Positions 1-11,390 of a stretch of DNA of 64,000 nt are shown piece after piece. Where the stretch lies: positions 1 to 64,000 of the forward strand of contig MSJH02000496.1 of NCBI GenBank assembly GCA_001931875.2, written 5' to 3'. The stretch is from Byssochlamys sp. IMV 00236. Its lineage: Eukaryota > Ascomycota > Eurotiomycetes > Eurotiales > Thermoascaceae. The notes beneath the pieces are model-generated. The model was not told the DNA's origin and made no database searches. It saw only the letters and a program-made list of their open reading frames with translations. Both the position numbers and the translations under genes were made by a program. How positions within the stretch are numbered: position 1 is the stretch's first letter; each line of letters opens with the position of its first letter.

Positions 1-512
1 TTATTCAGATGCATTTCCGGGGAGGCGTGGCGATATACCTACATTGTTCCGGGTTTCATCCATTTGGTGCGGGCTAGTTATTCTTTGGGTGTGGTCTCAA
101 TTCAATCTTCCTCTTGCTTTTTTTAATCCTCTCGCGGTGCACTTCCATTCGAGCTCCTATACCTTTTCGCGCTTCATAGTTGTGATCTGGCTCTGCGATC
201 GTTTGACTGGAAAACTGCAGAAAGAGATAGTTCGGTTTTCGGAATTTTATAGATAAGACGATGAATATGATAATACAATTTTTGATTCTTCAATCCTTAT
301 GCTTTTTGTGGTCGCGGGGCTATATATATATAAGCTAGAAGAGAATCGTAAGATACTAGACCATACTTGATTGCATACTGTATATTGATTGACAGTATTT
401 GCATCATCTAATAAACACAGTAGTTTATCTAGACACATATAAACCTACATATCTTCCTTGGTAAAAATCCCATACCTCTCTGCCTGCCTAACAAACAACA
501 TAAAAAAATGCA

Positions 513-2595
513 TCAAACACTCGTATCGAATTCCGGATTAACCCACGACTCCTGCGGTGACTTTGCCCGCAAAGCCGCCCCATATCGCTGCAGCAGAGCG
601 AAGAGCGGGATCCCAGCGAAGAAAACAATAATGCCCTGTGCGGCGAATGTCCAGGTCCAGCCTGAGGATGCTTGCCAGGGGGCAATGAAGAACTGTAATC
701 ACCCGGGGGAGGGAGAAGTTGTTAGTAGGTTGATGGATAGTGTTGTATTTGCGTAATCTGGGCATGTTTGAGTTGATAATCAGTGGTGACTTACGGGATT
801 GATGAAAGCGCTGAGATTGAGAAATACAGCGTAGAATGTGATGACGCTCATTGATTGTAGCGGGTAGCTGTCGACGATGTAGCTGCTGATTACGGTATTG
901 CCGATCTGGATGCCGGCGGCGACTTGGATTGTGTTAGAATAGTAAGTACGATAACTACTTGGTGCTAATGCTGTGTATTGTGTGTTTGGGAATTGAGATA
1001 TTTCCTTTTTTGGAACTTACATAAGAAGAAGGCAATCTGGCCAACTATCCAGTGGTAGCCTTTATCGATACTGATTCCCCAGACGATGAGTCCGACTATG
1101 TGTGTGCATGTTAGCTTTGATGTAGATAAGAGTAGAACGTGACATTAAATAGTGTTGATACTCACTAGCAGTGATCAGAATAGCAGGATATGCCAACCAC
1201 AGCCGCATCTCAGCAACGCGAACATTGTTATTTTTCTTCGCCATCTTGGCTACGATATAATCGCTGAGTGTGCCAGAGAAGAAAATCTCCGAGAATAAGG
1301 TCCCCAGAAGTAGTCCAAGGAATAGCAGTCCTTGGATTAGTGGGGAGTAGTTGACATATGCGGCTGGAAGCATCGTGATGACAGATAGCACCCACCAGTA
1401 CCACAGGAAGCAGTAGCCTAAAACGCCGATGACGACGACAGGGAAGCGGAACGTGAGCAGGAAACGTACGATCGAGTCCCATGGCTTTGGGTGGCGTACG
1501 CCGGGGACGGGCTTGATGTTCAGAAAGAACAGCTTCGTGGTCCGGGGCAAGTCGACATTCTCTACGGTGCCCTGCTTATGAGCGGCCTTTTCAATGTCGG
1601 TTGTTCCTGGTATATCGTTTGCCAAAGGCATTTGCTGAAGCATCAGGTTTCGTGGGTATAGCGTTTCCGGCATGAAGAACAGCTCGAGGACGAGAAGGGC
1701 CGCGAAAAGGATTGCGTTGAACCAATTGATCCATGCGGCGCTGACAACGTTCAAGAAACCGCCAACTAGAGAGCTATCAGCAACCCACATCTGGCATGTT
1801 TTGTGCAACTAGACTTACAGGTTGGTCCCAGAAGCAAACCAGAGTCGATAGCTAGCACCCAGAGGCCTAGCTTCTGGCCTCGCTCATGCTCGAAGAAAAG
1901 ATCGCCCACTGGTCGTCTGTTAGATAGTGATTCTCGTCTGAAGCGTGTTACTAGGAACACTTGCCTACAGCCATTCCCACAGTCGACGCAGGACTCACAC
2001 CGAAGCCTTGAAAAAAGCGAGCTGCCATGTACCCGCCATATGTATTCGCAGCACCAGCACCGCAGGTTGCGACCAGTGCGATGATAGTTCCCAAGATGAA
2101 GATGATTCGACGTCCATAGATGTCACTGAATGAGGACCAGAATAGGGGACCGACAGCAAGACCCAGAGCCGGGATGGCAACCGTCCAATTGACTTGAGAG
2201 TAGCTGATGCTGAACTGCGTCTGGATCGCAGGGAATGATGGCACCGTTGTCGTCGTAATATACGTGAACAAGAAGTATCTTGGGGGAGATCCTGTCAGTA
2301 TTTCTAATATGCTGGCACGATATCCTCAGAATAATGCGAAGACATACTTGAACATAACGATACCTAGGATGGTGTGCTTCCGCATACTGGACCAATTCAG
2401 AGGATCCAGGGGGTCAGCCGTTGGTTGTGGGTGCAGCTTGAAGCCATCCTTGGTCACCTGGGGTTTGTTGACATGGCTGTCTCCCATGAGGGTCGTATCA
2501 GTAGGGATAGAGACGTTTCCCTCTTTCACACTGTTCGAAGCATCCGTCATGATGGGTTCTTTCGTCCCCGATATTGACTTCTGCTTTTCGTCCAT
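513..2595 (-). CDS. MFS drug/metabolite transporter (DHA1-like), 7 exons
   Basis: Plasma-membrane proton-coupled efflux or uptake carrier; substrate unknown. Exons read on the minus strand are 2595-2348, 2278-1965, 1908-1819, 1765-1166, 1095-1021, 922-795 and 692-513, giving about 544 aa, normal for a 12-TM MFS protein. The polar N-terminus (about 80 residues) is followed by TM segments; the loop 2-3 signature is seen as FSDIYGRRIIF, and the motif DLFFEHERGQK is typical of the fungal multidrug/UMTA-like branch. A long charged central loop follows the FFMPETLYPR segment. The start is the ATG at 2595, in frame with the conserved DPLNWSSMRK segment just before TM1. Intron 2 fits best with a GC donor (G|GCAAGT); a GT alternative 5 nt downstream would insert extra residues into a region that is ungapped in the family. 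It diverges from the MATE gene across 1.7 kb. The MFS class is certain, the substrate is not. Confidence 0.85.
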
Positions 2596-4327
2596 GGTCG
2601 GAATTGCACTATTCAGACACCGCGCATATGGATACCAGGCAAACACCACTTGAACTAGAACCCTTTTCAGGTACAATGCAGATATCGAAGTAATATAATA
2701 GTTATCAGGGCAATCCAATGACACGTCCCAATTCTGGATAAGAAGAATTGGCAAGGATGTTTGTTACGCCACGATATCCTGATGCCCCGGGCTGGTTCAC
2801 GGCGATCAACGCTGGGGTCGTCCGTGTTGTAGTAGTTAACTAGCAGGGGCTCATATTATTATTATATTGTGATGGCCATCCAGCGCAGCATATCTCAGTG
2901 TAGCCCCTGGCCGTCTCAGGGCGATCCAGCTTGCTGCTCATCAACCACGCGATCGTGATACAGTCCAGTCAATGTATTGTCGAACCTTTTACAGTCCACA
3001 GTCCCTATCATTATCGACCCCTGCCAAACTATTCTAAGAACCTCATCACTCCAATCATTATGGCAAGAGTTCTTCGTGGCTGTCGCGTAGTTTGGCGCCG
3101 TTCAACTACCAGTTGCCTCTTGTGGACAATCATCTTCCCTGCACACGGCAGAACTTCTGAATGAGATAAGTAAGTCAATCACATAACTTAGGTAACTATC
3201 CAGCATATTCATTATTATTACTGATCAAAACGACTTATCTGCAATCATCCCAGTGACTCTGCCACTGCCAGCCAATCACCGCCAAGCCGGGCTAGATAAG
3301 CGCTATCTGTTTATCACCAACTGTCGTCCAGTTGAATAATCGAATAATTGCAATTAATTCTGCAGAAACACTGTTTTCTATCTGAAGCTACTAAAATCAT
3401 AGTTTATACTAGTTATACATTTCTGAACCAAGTTAATAACTCGAGAATGCCAATTTATTCTCCTTAACCTAAATCCAGCACTGATCTATGCTATCACAAA
3501 CACGAAAGGCAGTATGGTCCCATAGATAGCCAACTCAAACAGTCTGCCCAAATAGGGTATCCGATTGAGACAATCAATAAAACGGAAGAAGCAAGCAATG
3601 GCCCAGGCTTCAGGTATATTTTTAGCTCCACAATGGGTCCGTAGTAGTCTTCCTCGGACCCTTTCAGCGCTCATCCATCCCGCCATTGTGGCTCAACGTG
3701 CTAGCATAACCATATTGTCATATACTTGACTAAAAAAAAAAAGAACAAAACCATGGCAGACAAGCCAGGCGTGCGCATCTAGAGAATTCTTCGAAGATAA
3801 CGCAACTGCATCCATGCTGCAGATAGTGGCCCCCGTGATAGAACCGTTGATACTGTATCGCCAGCATTCGCTACCAGAAAGACGCAATTGGCACTGAGTG
3901 TACCAACAGTTGTGGTCTAAATGCCTGCATCACTCTGCTAATGCAACTTCCTTTTTGGTCTTTTGAAGAGATCCACGCGTTTGCTCCGGATATCGGTCAC
4001 CAAGCGGTCTTGAGTATTAGGTACTCTATCTTCGACTCCTACTACGGCTTACGGCTGGTCTCTACGGTCCTAAGACTGGACCCCCAGGGACCACATACAG
4101 AATACCGTACCATTTAGTCACTCAATCGGTCATTGAGCAGGTTTCTGTGTGCTTATTGGCAGTGTGAGTGTCTGGGCATAAACCTACCTCCACAGGTCAC
4201 GATCTACCTAGAAGTAGAATCGAGGTCTATTTTCTACTCATGTACTTGACGTAATATTTCCCACAGTCTTGCCTTCATCAACTGTATTTACCTAGAGAAG
4301 TGTCTCGTTCCTATATACCGTCCTACA
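2596..4327. promoter_or_regulatory. Shared intergenic region between divergent MFS and MATE genes
   Basis: This is a 1.7-kb spacer between two divergently transcribed transporter genes, so it must hold both promoters. Minus-strand ORFs at 3486-3686 and 3693-3887 show no family signature and I do not call them. There is a 10-A run near 3733 and several AT-rich patches. No specific operator could be assigned. Confidence 0.5.
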
Positions 4328-5933
4328 ATGGGTAGCGATATCCCTCCTGCCAGCAATGGCAGTAGATCCCAGGGCGATGTCACCCCAACCGAATATACAA
4401 ACCTCCTCCCAAAGCCAACAGATCAAGAAAGCGCCTATAGCCAGAATGATGGCGACTGTTATGATCTCGACGATCGCGGCCAGTCAACCAGACAGCTCGT
4501 CGCGAAAGAGTTTCTGTTACTCTTCAAGGGATCTATACCGGTCATTCTTGCCTATACGCTGCAAAACAGTTTGCAGACAATCTCCGTCCTGGTCGTGGGC
4601 CGATCTTCGCCAGAGCACCTGGCAGCAGCAGCCTTCTCATACATGTTTGCCATGTGCACAGCATGGCTGATCGGACTGGGTGGAACTACAGCATTGGATA
4701 CCCTAGCATCGTCTACGTTTACGGGAAGTTCGAACAAACATGATCTTGGCATCCTCCTGCAGAGAGGGTTCATTATTCTTGGACTCTTCTATATCCCAGT
4801 GGCTATTTTGTGGGCTTGCGCAGAGCCTGTGTTCAGGTTTCTCGGCCAGGATGCGACACTATCGCGAGACAGCGCCAGGTTTCTAACCTGCCTGATACCA
4901 GGTGGACTGGGATATATCTACTTTGAGGCTATGAAGAAGTATCTACAAGCTCAAGGTATGTTTATTGCGACCCCCTTCACATCCTCGTCCAAAGTTGACA
5001 TCGCTTCTAGAAATCATGCGCCCCGGCACTTACGTTCTCCTGATCACTTCCCCCCTTAACGCCGGGCTCAACTACCTGTTCGTATACACTTTCAAAATCG
5101 GCCTGTTGGGCGCCCCTCTCGCAACCAGCATTTCATACTGGCTATCCTTCGCCCTTCTTGTGCTTTACGCCCGCTTCATCAACGGCTCCGAATGCTGGGG
5201 CGGTTGGACACGCAAAGCCTTCAGCAACATGGGCACATTTGCCCGTCTCGCCATCATGGGTGTCATCCACGTCGGGACAGAATGGTGGGCTTTTGAAATC
5301 GTCGCTCTCGCGGCCGGTCGACTGGGCACGATCCCACTCGCTGCTCAGAGCGTGATCATGACAGCCGACCAAGTCATGAACACCGTCCCCTTCGGCGTAG
5401 GTGTCGCGGCCTCCGCACGAGTTGGGAACCTTCTGGGATCTCGCGATGCTCGAGGCGCGGCCCGCGCAGCCAACACGGCCGCCTGGCTCAGCATGTTCCT
5501 AGGAACCGTAGTACTCTCCATCTTGATGGGATCGCGACATCACTTCGCTGAGATCTTCAATGACGACAAACGCGTCGTCCGTCTCACAGCCGAAGTCTTA
5601 CCGTACGTTGCACTTTTCCAGATCGCGGACGGATTGAACGGTAGTTGTGGAGGGAGTCTACGGGGTATGGGCCGTCAGCACGTCGGTGCGGCCGTCAATA
5701 TCGTTAGTTATTATTGCGGTGCGTTGCCGTTGGGTGTGTGGCTCGCGTTTCATGGCTGGGGCCTGAAGGGTCTCTGGGTCGGACAGTGCATTGCGCTCTA
5801 TCTGGTTGGATTGCTTGAGTGGGCGATTGTTGCTCTGAGTAATTGGGAGAAGGAGGTGCAGAAGGCCTTTGCTAGGATGGATACTTCGGAGCGTGTGGAG
5901 GGGGCAATTGGGTCTACGGGTGATGTGAATTGA
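4328..5933 (+). CDS. MATE-family efflux transporter
   Basis: Multi-antimicrobial extrusion carrier, expected to export organic cations or toxic metabolites in exchange for H+ or Na+ in a 12-TM fold. Exons are 4328-4955 and 5011-5933, with a 55-nt intron (GTATGT...CTTCTAG) and a product of 516 aa, typical for fungal MATE proteins. The joined junction reads KYLQAQ-EIMRPGTYVLL, which restores the conserved pair of helices after the Q-A-Q segment. A polar N-terminal tail of about 65 residues precedes TM1. The second half carries family-typical stretches such as ADQVMNTVPFGVGVAASARVG (shown here as two overlapping pieces, ADQVMNTVPFG and GVGVAASARVG), NLLGSRD and the C-terminal GLWVGQCIALY. The 5' neighbour is a divergent MFS carrier. 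Substrate is unknown. Confidence 0.88.
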
Positions 5934-7556
5934 GGATTTAGATCTGAGGATGCATGAGATGTATAGGTGGATGGTATCGGACTACAAAAAGAATCAATCT
6001 CATTTTTACGAGCACCGTTTCATACCTCAGTTCATGTTGACTTTTGAAATATTCTAAGTAAAATATTCTAAGTCTCTAGGACTGCTGCGTGCTACACAGT
6101 CATAAAATTAAATATTCAGCCTCATCAATAGATCAACAAACTGAGCTTCTTCGGCCTCGGCAATTACTTGAGGAGAGATCCCCTTGTTGCTTCTTGCAGG
6201 AACCGGCTGATGTTGCGGCTAAAAACAGTAATAATTGGCTCACGTCATCGATAAGAAAGACACGATTCTCGCGATATCGGTCCAAACGTCCGCAATCGAT
6301 AAGATAGCTAGATAGACTATTTTAATTTCACTCGGCCCAGAAATAATAATCTGGGGTTCGGTCAAGAATTGCCCCTCTCCCGCGGCCTTCCCTTTTAGGT
6401 ATGGATGCACGTCACATCCTATCTTGTTGTTGACTGCACAGAAATGGTTAAAGAGGGGAGATCGCAACAGCAATGATCAATTCTCTTTATTCATTTCTAT
6501 GAGATCTTTCTGAATTGTTGTTATCAAGACCGATAAGGTAGGTAGAATCCCCGTGGAAGCGATAGAGAATAGACATCAACGCCATGGATTCCACGTTTCT
6601 CTTACCCCATCGACGACGATCTCAGCGATAAGCTGTGATATGGTCGAAACCCGGAGATTCTCCTATTGGGTCAGCGGAACCTGGCCGTGCGGAATATTGG
6701 AATTTGCTTCTGTTCCCGTTGAGTTAGCTCGAGTGAGGTAAGAATGGCCGGGATGAACATGCAGGTATATGCAGATAGATAACCCTATGCGGAAGAGAAA
6801 AGATATTCTCCTGTTATCCAATTGACTTTTTCATGCTGACCGATGTTCCGTCCGTCTTGTCCCCAATAGGAAGGATATTAGAGATAGCCAGTGAACTACG
6901 TAGCTTGCTCTGTCGACGGCTCACTCTGTTGTCCGTTGAGTGTGCCCTCACTCATGGACTCACTCCAGACATAGCGTGCTTCTAGGCCCATGAACTTGGA
7001 TGATCAGGCCATGGAACCGGCGTCGTAGTCCATGATGGATCTATGCATGGAGGTATCCATTCCGTAAGACCCATCAACCACTGGAGGGTGAAATCACTAT
7101 CGAATGGTCATCGATATGAATAACGTGTAGGTAATCGTTTAGCATACCGTATCCTGTGGCCTATCTCCAAGTAAAGGCAATCACGGCCAGGGTTGTATCT
7201 CTCTCTATAATTCCACTGCGGGGGGGACTCTCTTGTCGTTAGGTAACAGCAACAGATGTGAATAATAGACAGGACTAAGTCGCCATCTTGGATCTCCGAA
7301 CCACTATCCCGCGGTAGAGAAAAGGGTCAAGCTCCAAAGTATTTTATTCTCTTTTTTTGTCGTAGTAGTAGACTGTTTCTTCAGCTTCCATGTTTTCAGG
7401 ACGAGCTTTGAGCGCTGAGACCATCCCCCGAGCAGCTATATTTCTGAAGCTCGGTGCCGCTGCCAGCGTTCTGTTCCTCTGGTCTCCGTACAGCTTTTTC
7501 TTGATCTCTCTTCCCGTATTCATATTGTTCCTTGAGATAGAGAAGGAGATACAATC
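5934..7556. other. Intergenic region, MATE to agmatinase
   Basis: 1.6 kb without a supportable gene. Short ORFs on both strands (for example 6240-6473 minus and 6553-6741 plus) have no recognisable motif. A run of seven G occurs around 7220. The part just upstream of 7557 presumably holds the agmatinase promoter and 5' UTR. Confidence 0.4.
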
Positions 7557-9453
7557 ATGATTGTTCCCACGTTGAGCTTTGTCGCACTTGTGGCTGTTGC
7601 CGCCGCTCATGGCGATCACCGTCAGAAGACCATGGCTGGTCCTCACCAGGGTTTGTGGTACAATACCTTGCCTGGTGATGGCGGAAAACAGGCATGTAAT
7701 CACGATCAAATGGGAACCAATCCAGTTTGAAGTCCGTTGCAGCTAACCGTTTGATTGCAGGCAGACTCTGTCTTCTCCGGAATCTCGACCTTCGGACGAC
7801 TTCCCTACTTCCCATGCTTGTCCAGTGATGAGGAATCATATGACATTGCTTTCCTGGGTGAGTTGTTTTGAGTTCCCATATCTGAGATCCAGTTTTTTGA
7901 GTCGTTCACTCGTGGGAGACAAGTGCATCTTAAAAGTTGCAATGTCGTCCACAAGTTACTCGCGGGCTAGCAACTTCCGCTCCACAGCTTCAGAGTGGAC
8001 CACAATATAAGCCAGCATTATCACATACAGCAAGCTGACTATAGCGGTTCATAACTATTACAGGAGCTCCTTTCGACACTGGTACTTCTTACAGGCCTGG
8101 TGCTCGCTTCGGCCCCAGCGGTATCAGACAAGGTTCTCGCCGTCTCAATCTCTAGTACGTTTTCTTCCGGGGTGACCCAAGCTTACTTACTTGTCTCTCA
8201 CGGCAAAAAGGCTCACGCAAATTGGGGTTCAGCGGTGGTTATAATGTGCCATTAGAGGCGAATCCCTTCCATCATGAATTGAGGGTTTTGGACTGTGGCG
8301 ATGTCCCAGTTACCTCGTATGTCATTCCCAACTTTCCTCCTGTCTTCAACGACTTGCGGGGGTCAACCACTATTCTATAGATTTTGCTAACAAGTTGCCA
8401 TAGATATGACAATGCCTGGGCTATCCAGCAAATTGAAGAAGGCCACAACAGCATCCTCATGCGCAAGCCCTTCACCGACGCACACAAGAAGGGTCTTTCG
8501 AAGGCTGGCAAGACCCTCCCCCGTGTCATTACCATGGGTGGTGACCACACAATTACCCTTCCTCTGCTGCGGAGTATTAACAAGGCGTACGGACCTGTTA
8601 CTGTGATCCACTTCGATAGCCATTTGTGAGTGAAGAATTCTTTGCTGGTCGCCTGGCGGTAAGAGCTGACACGAAATGCTTCAGGGATACTTGGAAGCCC
8701 AAGGTCTTTGGCGGTTCCCCTAGCAAGGTCGCTTCTATCAACCACGGCACCTACTTCTATCATGCCGCCATGGAAGGTCTTCTGAGGAATGACACCAACA
8801 TCCACGCCGGTATCCGTACCACTCTCTCTGGTCCCTCTGACTACGAGAATGACGGTTATGTCGGCTTTCAGATTGTTGAAGCCCGTGAAATTGACACTAT
8901 TGGTATAACCTTCTGATACAAACGAGCTTGTTTGTCACGAGAAAAGACTCTAACTTATCATTCCACAGGTATTGACGGCATTGTCAAGAAGATCCGTGAC
9001 AGAGTTGGCACTGAGAATCCTGTCTATCTCTCCATTGATATCGACACCATTGACCCTGCCTGTGAGTATAATACAGAAGGATATTCTGAAGTAAATAGCA
9101 ATCTAACATTGACCGCTTACAGTCGCCCCCGCTACCGGAACCCCGGAGACTGGAGGCTGGAGTACCCGTGAGATCCGGACTATCATCCGCGGTCTCGATG
9201 GCCTCAACTTCATCGGTGCTGATATTGTCGAGGTCGCTCCGGCTTATGATACCAACGCAGAGCTTACCACCATGTACGTTCCTCTCGGGCCACTCGCTTT
9301 TATCTTTCCTACCATATCACAGTAGACATCCTTGCTGATCTCTGATTGTTGCTCTTTTACAGGGCCGCTGCCGATGTTCTTTACGAAGTTCTCACCATGA
9401 TGGTCAAGAAGGGGCCTCTGACCCTCGAAGCATCTGAGTCTGAGGAGTTGTAA
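7557..9453 (+). CDS. Secreted agmatinase / ureohydrolase (arginase fold), 9 exons
   Basis: Binuclear Mn2+ hydrolase of the arginase/agmatinase family, predicted to cleave agmatine or a related guanidino compound to urea and an amine. Exons are 7557-7691, 7761-7857, 8064-8154, 8233-8316, 8404-8625, 8685-8902, 8969-9061, 9123-9273 and 9363-9453, giving 393 aa. Every junction keeps phase and restores family sequence. Metal ligands are all present: MGGDHT (about residues 178-183), FDSHLD (about 206-211) and [10 protein letters not shown] (about 303-312), followed by the [11 protein letters not shown] loop. The first 18 residues ([19 protein letters not shown]) look like a signal peptide, so the enzyme is probably secreted or vacuolar, unlike cytosolic arginase. 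Intron 1 is best read as GC-AG (CAG|GCATGT). Substrate choice within the family is not visible. Confidence 0.88.
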
Positions 9454-11350
9454 ACAGCCCTGGGGTCTGAAAGCCGCATGCTGAACAGAAACGATTTCAA
9501 GAGAGATACGAAACCGAATGGGGAATGATCCAGATAAGAGTCATGGAAATATATGGAATCGTCCTTGGGACACTACTGAAGAAGATTGCATTGTATTTAA
9601 GCATCCAGTAAGAGTAGATACCTACGTTGCTGGATTATGCGATTATACATATCTACTTGTTTCTGCGTTTATAGATAAATCATCCCGAGAGTTGTATATC
9701 ACGGCTAATCAGCTGAAATCGCGTATCGTTGGTCATCGTCACCTATACAGACTACACTGCTCCGTACAGAAACCATCGAAACAATGAACATTGGCTAGAA
9801 AAATAAGAAACAGAGCAATCCCACTCATTTCCTCATCTCTATATCCCTTTATCAAATACACCTTGATCCACCTCTCGTTTCGAAGCACCGCATCTTCATC
9901 CTCTCACCTTCATGCAACTTCTCATTATATCCAACCTCCTCATAACAAACACGCCTTGGCTGTTTTCTCACTGCAGACATCTAGACCACCATCGTGCAGA
10001 TATGTGATCATCACCGTGCCAGCCTCTTATCCCTTTCTGCTCAGCAGGTACTCCACTCCCTACATCCATGATCCGATCCACTTTTAGAACGGACGATCAG
10101 ATCTCATAGTTACGATATACAGCTTATTTCATGCAAAGGGAACCAGATCCGAGCCTGTCATATCGAATCCCTGTACTCTTCACCGACAGTTTAAGGAAGG
10201 ATCGGGATCTACTGTGCTATATGCAAGATCTTGGACATTTCGAAACCTTACACGTTCCATCCCACTATGGTCTGTCTGGCCATGTAGTATGATACAAGCT
10301 ACGTTAAGCAATCATCGCTCATAGTTAATGGGTCCTTTTCTGTGAAGAATTGGTCAGATCTTGCATGAGTCGCTGAGTTAAGTCGCTGGATGACTGAAGC
10401 AAGGAGTTGGATTATATATATTTTTTTTCTTCAATGCCTCGCCACCGGCAAACTATCAGTTACCAAGCGAAAGGACCACATTCGACGTGCGCGAATTTTA
10501 CTCCCTCATATCACAGACACTCTATGAAAGTATAAAATAAGAATTCGATTTCGCCTTCCCATTCACTGGTGATTACTACGTAGCAGGCGGGAGGAGGTGG
10601 GATATACATCCCCTCCTCCATCCCTTGCATACGAACCGAGAAAAGCCAACCATACATCTACCACCTCCTCATCTCCCGGGTGAAAGGATCATAAAGTCAC
10701 AAAAAATGAGATTCGACAGCTCTTCCTCGGACGAGGAGTTCTCGATTCCGGTTTGGCTGTCCTGGGGGCGATCCGAGTCGGTTGCTTTTTCGTTTGGGTT
10801 TTTTTACCCTTTGGAACGGGTAGGGCTTGGTGTCTGAGGTGTCAAATTGTTGCGGTGAGATGTGACTGTTGTGAAACGTATTCTGCGCGAGATGGATTTT
10901 GGATTGTGTTTTGATCCATGGATGGATGGGTGTATGGTCGCGGAAGGAGGTGGAAGAGGTCTAGGATCCCTTCGATTGAAGGCAGGGTAGAGAGACAATG
11001 ACTGTTGTGCTGTTACTCTACTGAGTTATGTTTACGGAGTACTGACGCAGTTACTAGTTATCCTATACGTTGTTATTTGTCAAGCCTTGTCGATAATACT
11101 AGTTCTATTATAAATGTAAACTTGGAAAATTTTTAAAAAAGGACCTCGACGATTCAAGAGTTGACACATCAATGCTGACATGTTCTAAGTTATTTAGAAA
11201 AATGTAGTAGCTTAGTCAAACTTCATCATTGGCCCTACGCTAACTGGAACCTGCCTATTAAGTCGGTTTGCAATCCACCTTTGCAGCGATGGTGTGCTCT
11301 GTTGACTATAGGTCGTTTAATATACGTGACAGGAGAGGGAGAAAAGAAAA

Positions 11351-11390
11351 NNNNNNNNNNNNNNNNNNNNNNNNNNNNNNACAGAGCAAT
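11351..11390. other. Assembly gap (40 N)
   Basis: A run of 40 N bases. The true length and content are unknown. It lies in the long gene-poor stretch, so a repeat or transposon may have been collapsed or left out here. Confidence 0.99.

Noticed and set aside
3486..3887. Two adjacent minus-strand ORFs (66 and 64 codons) in the MFS/MATE spacer
   Set aside because: No motif, no splice signals joining them into a family, and they lie in a promoter region.
9791..10087. 98-codon plus-strand ORF after the agmatinase
   Set aside because: Starts from a non-ATG codon, low-complexity Ser/His/Tyr composition, no domain.
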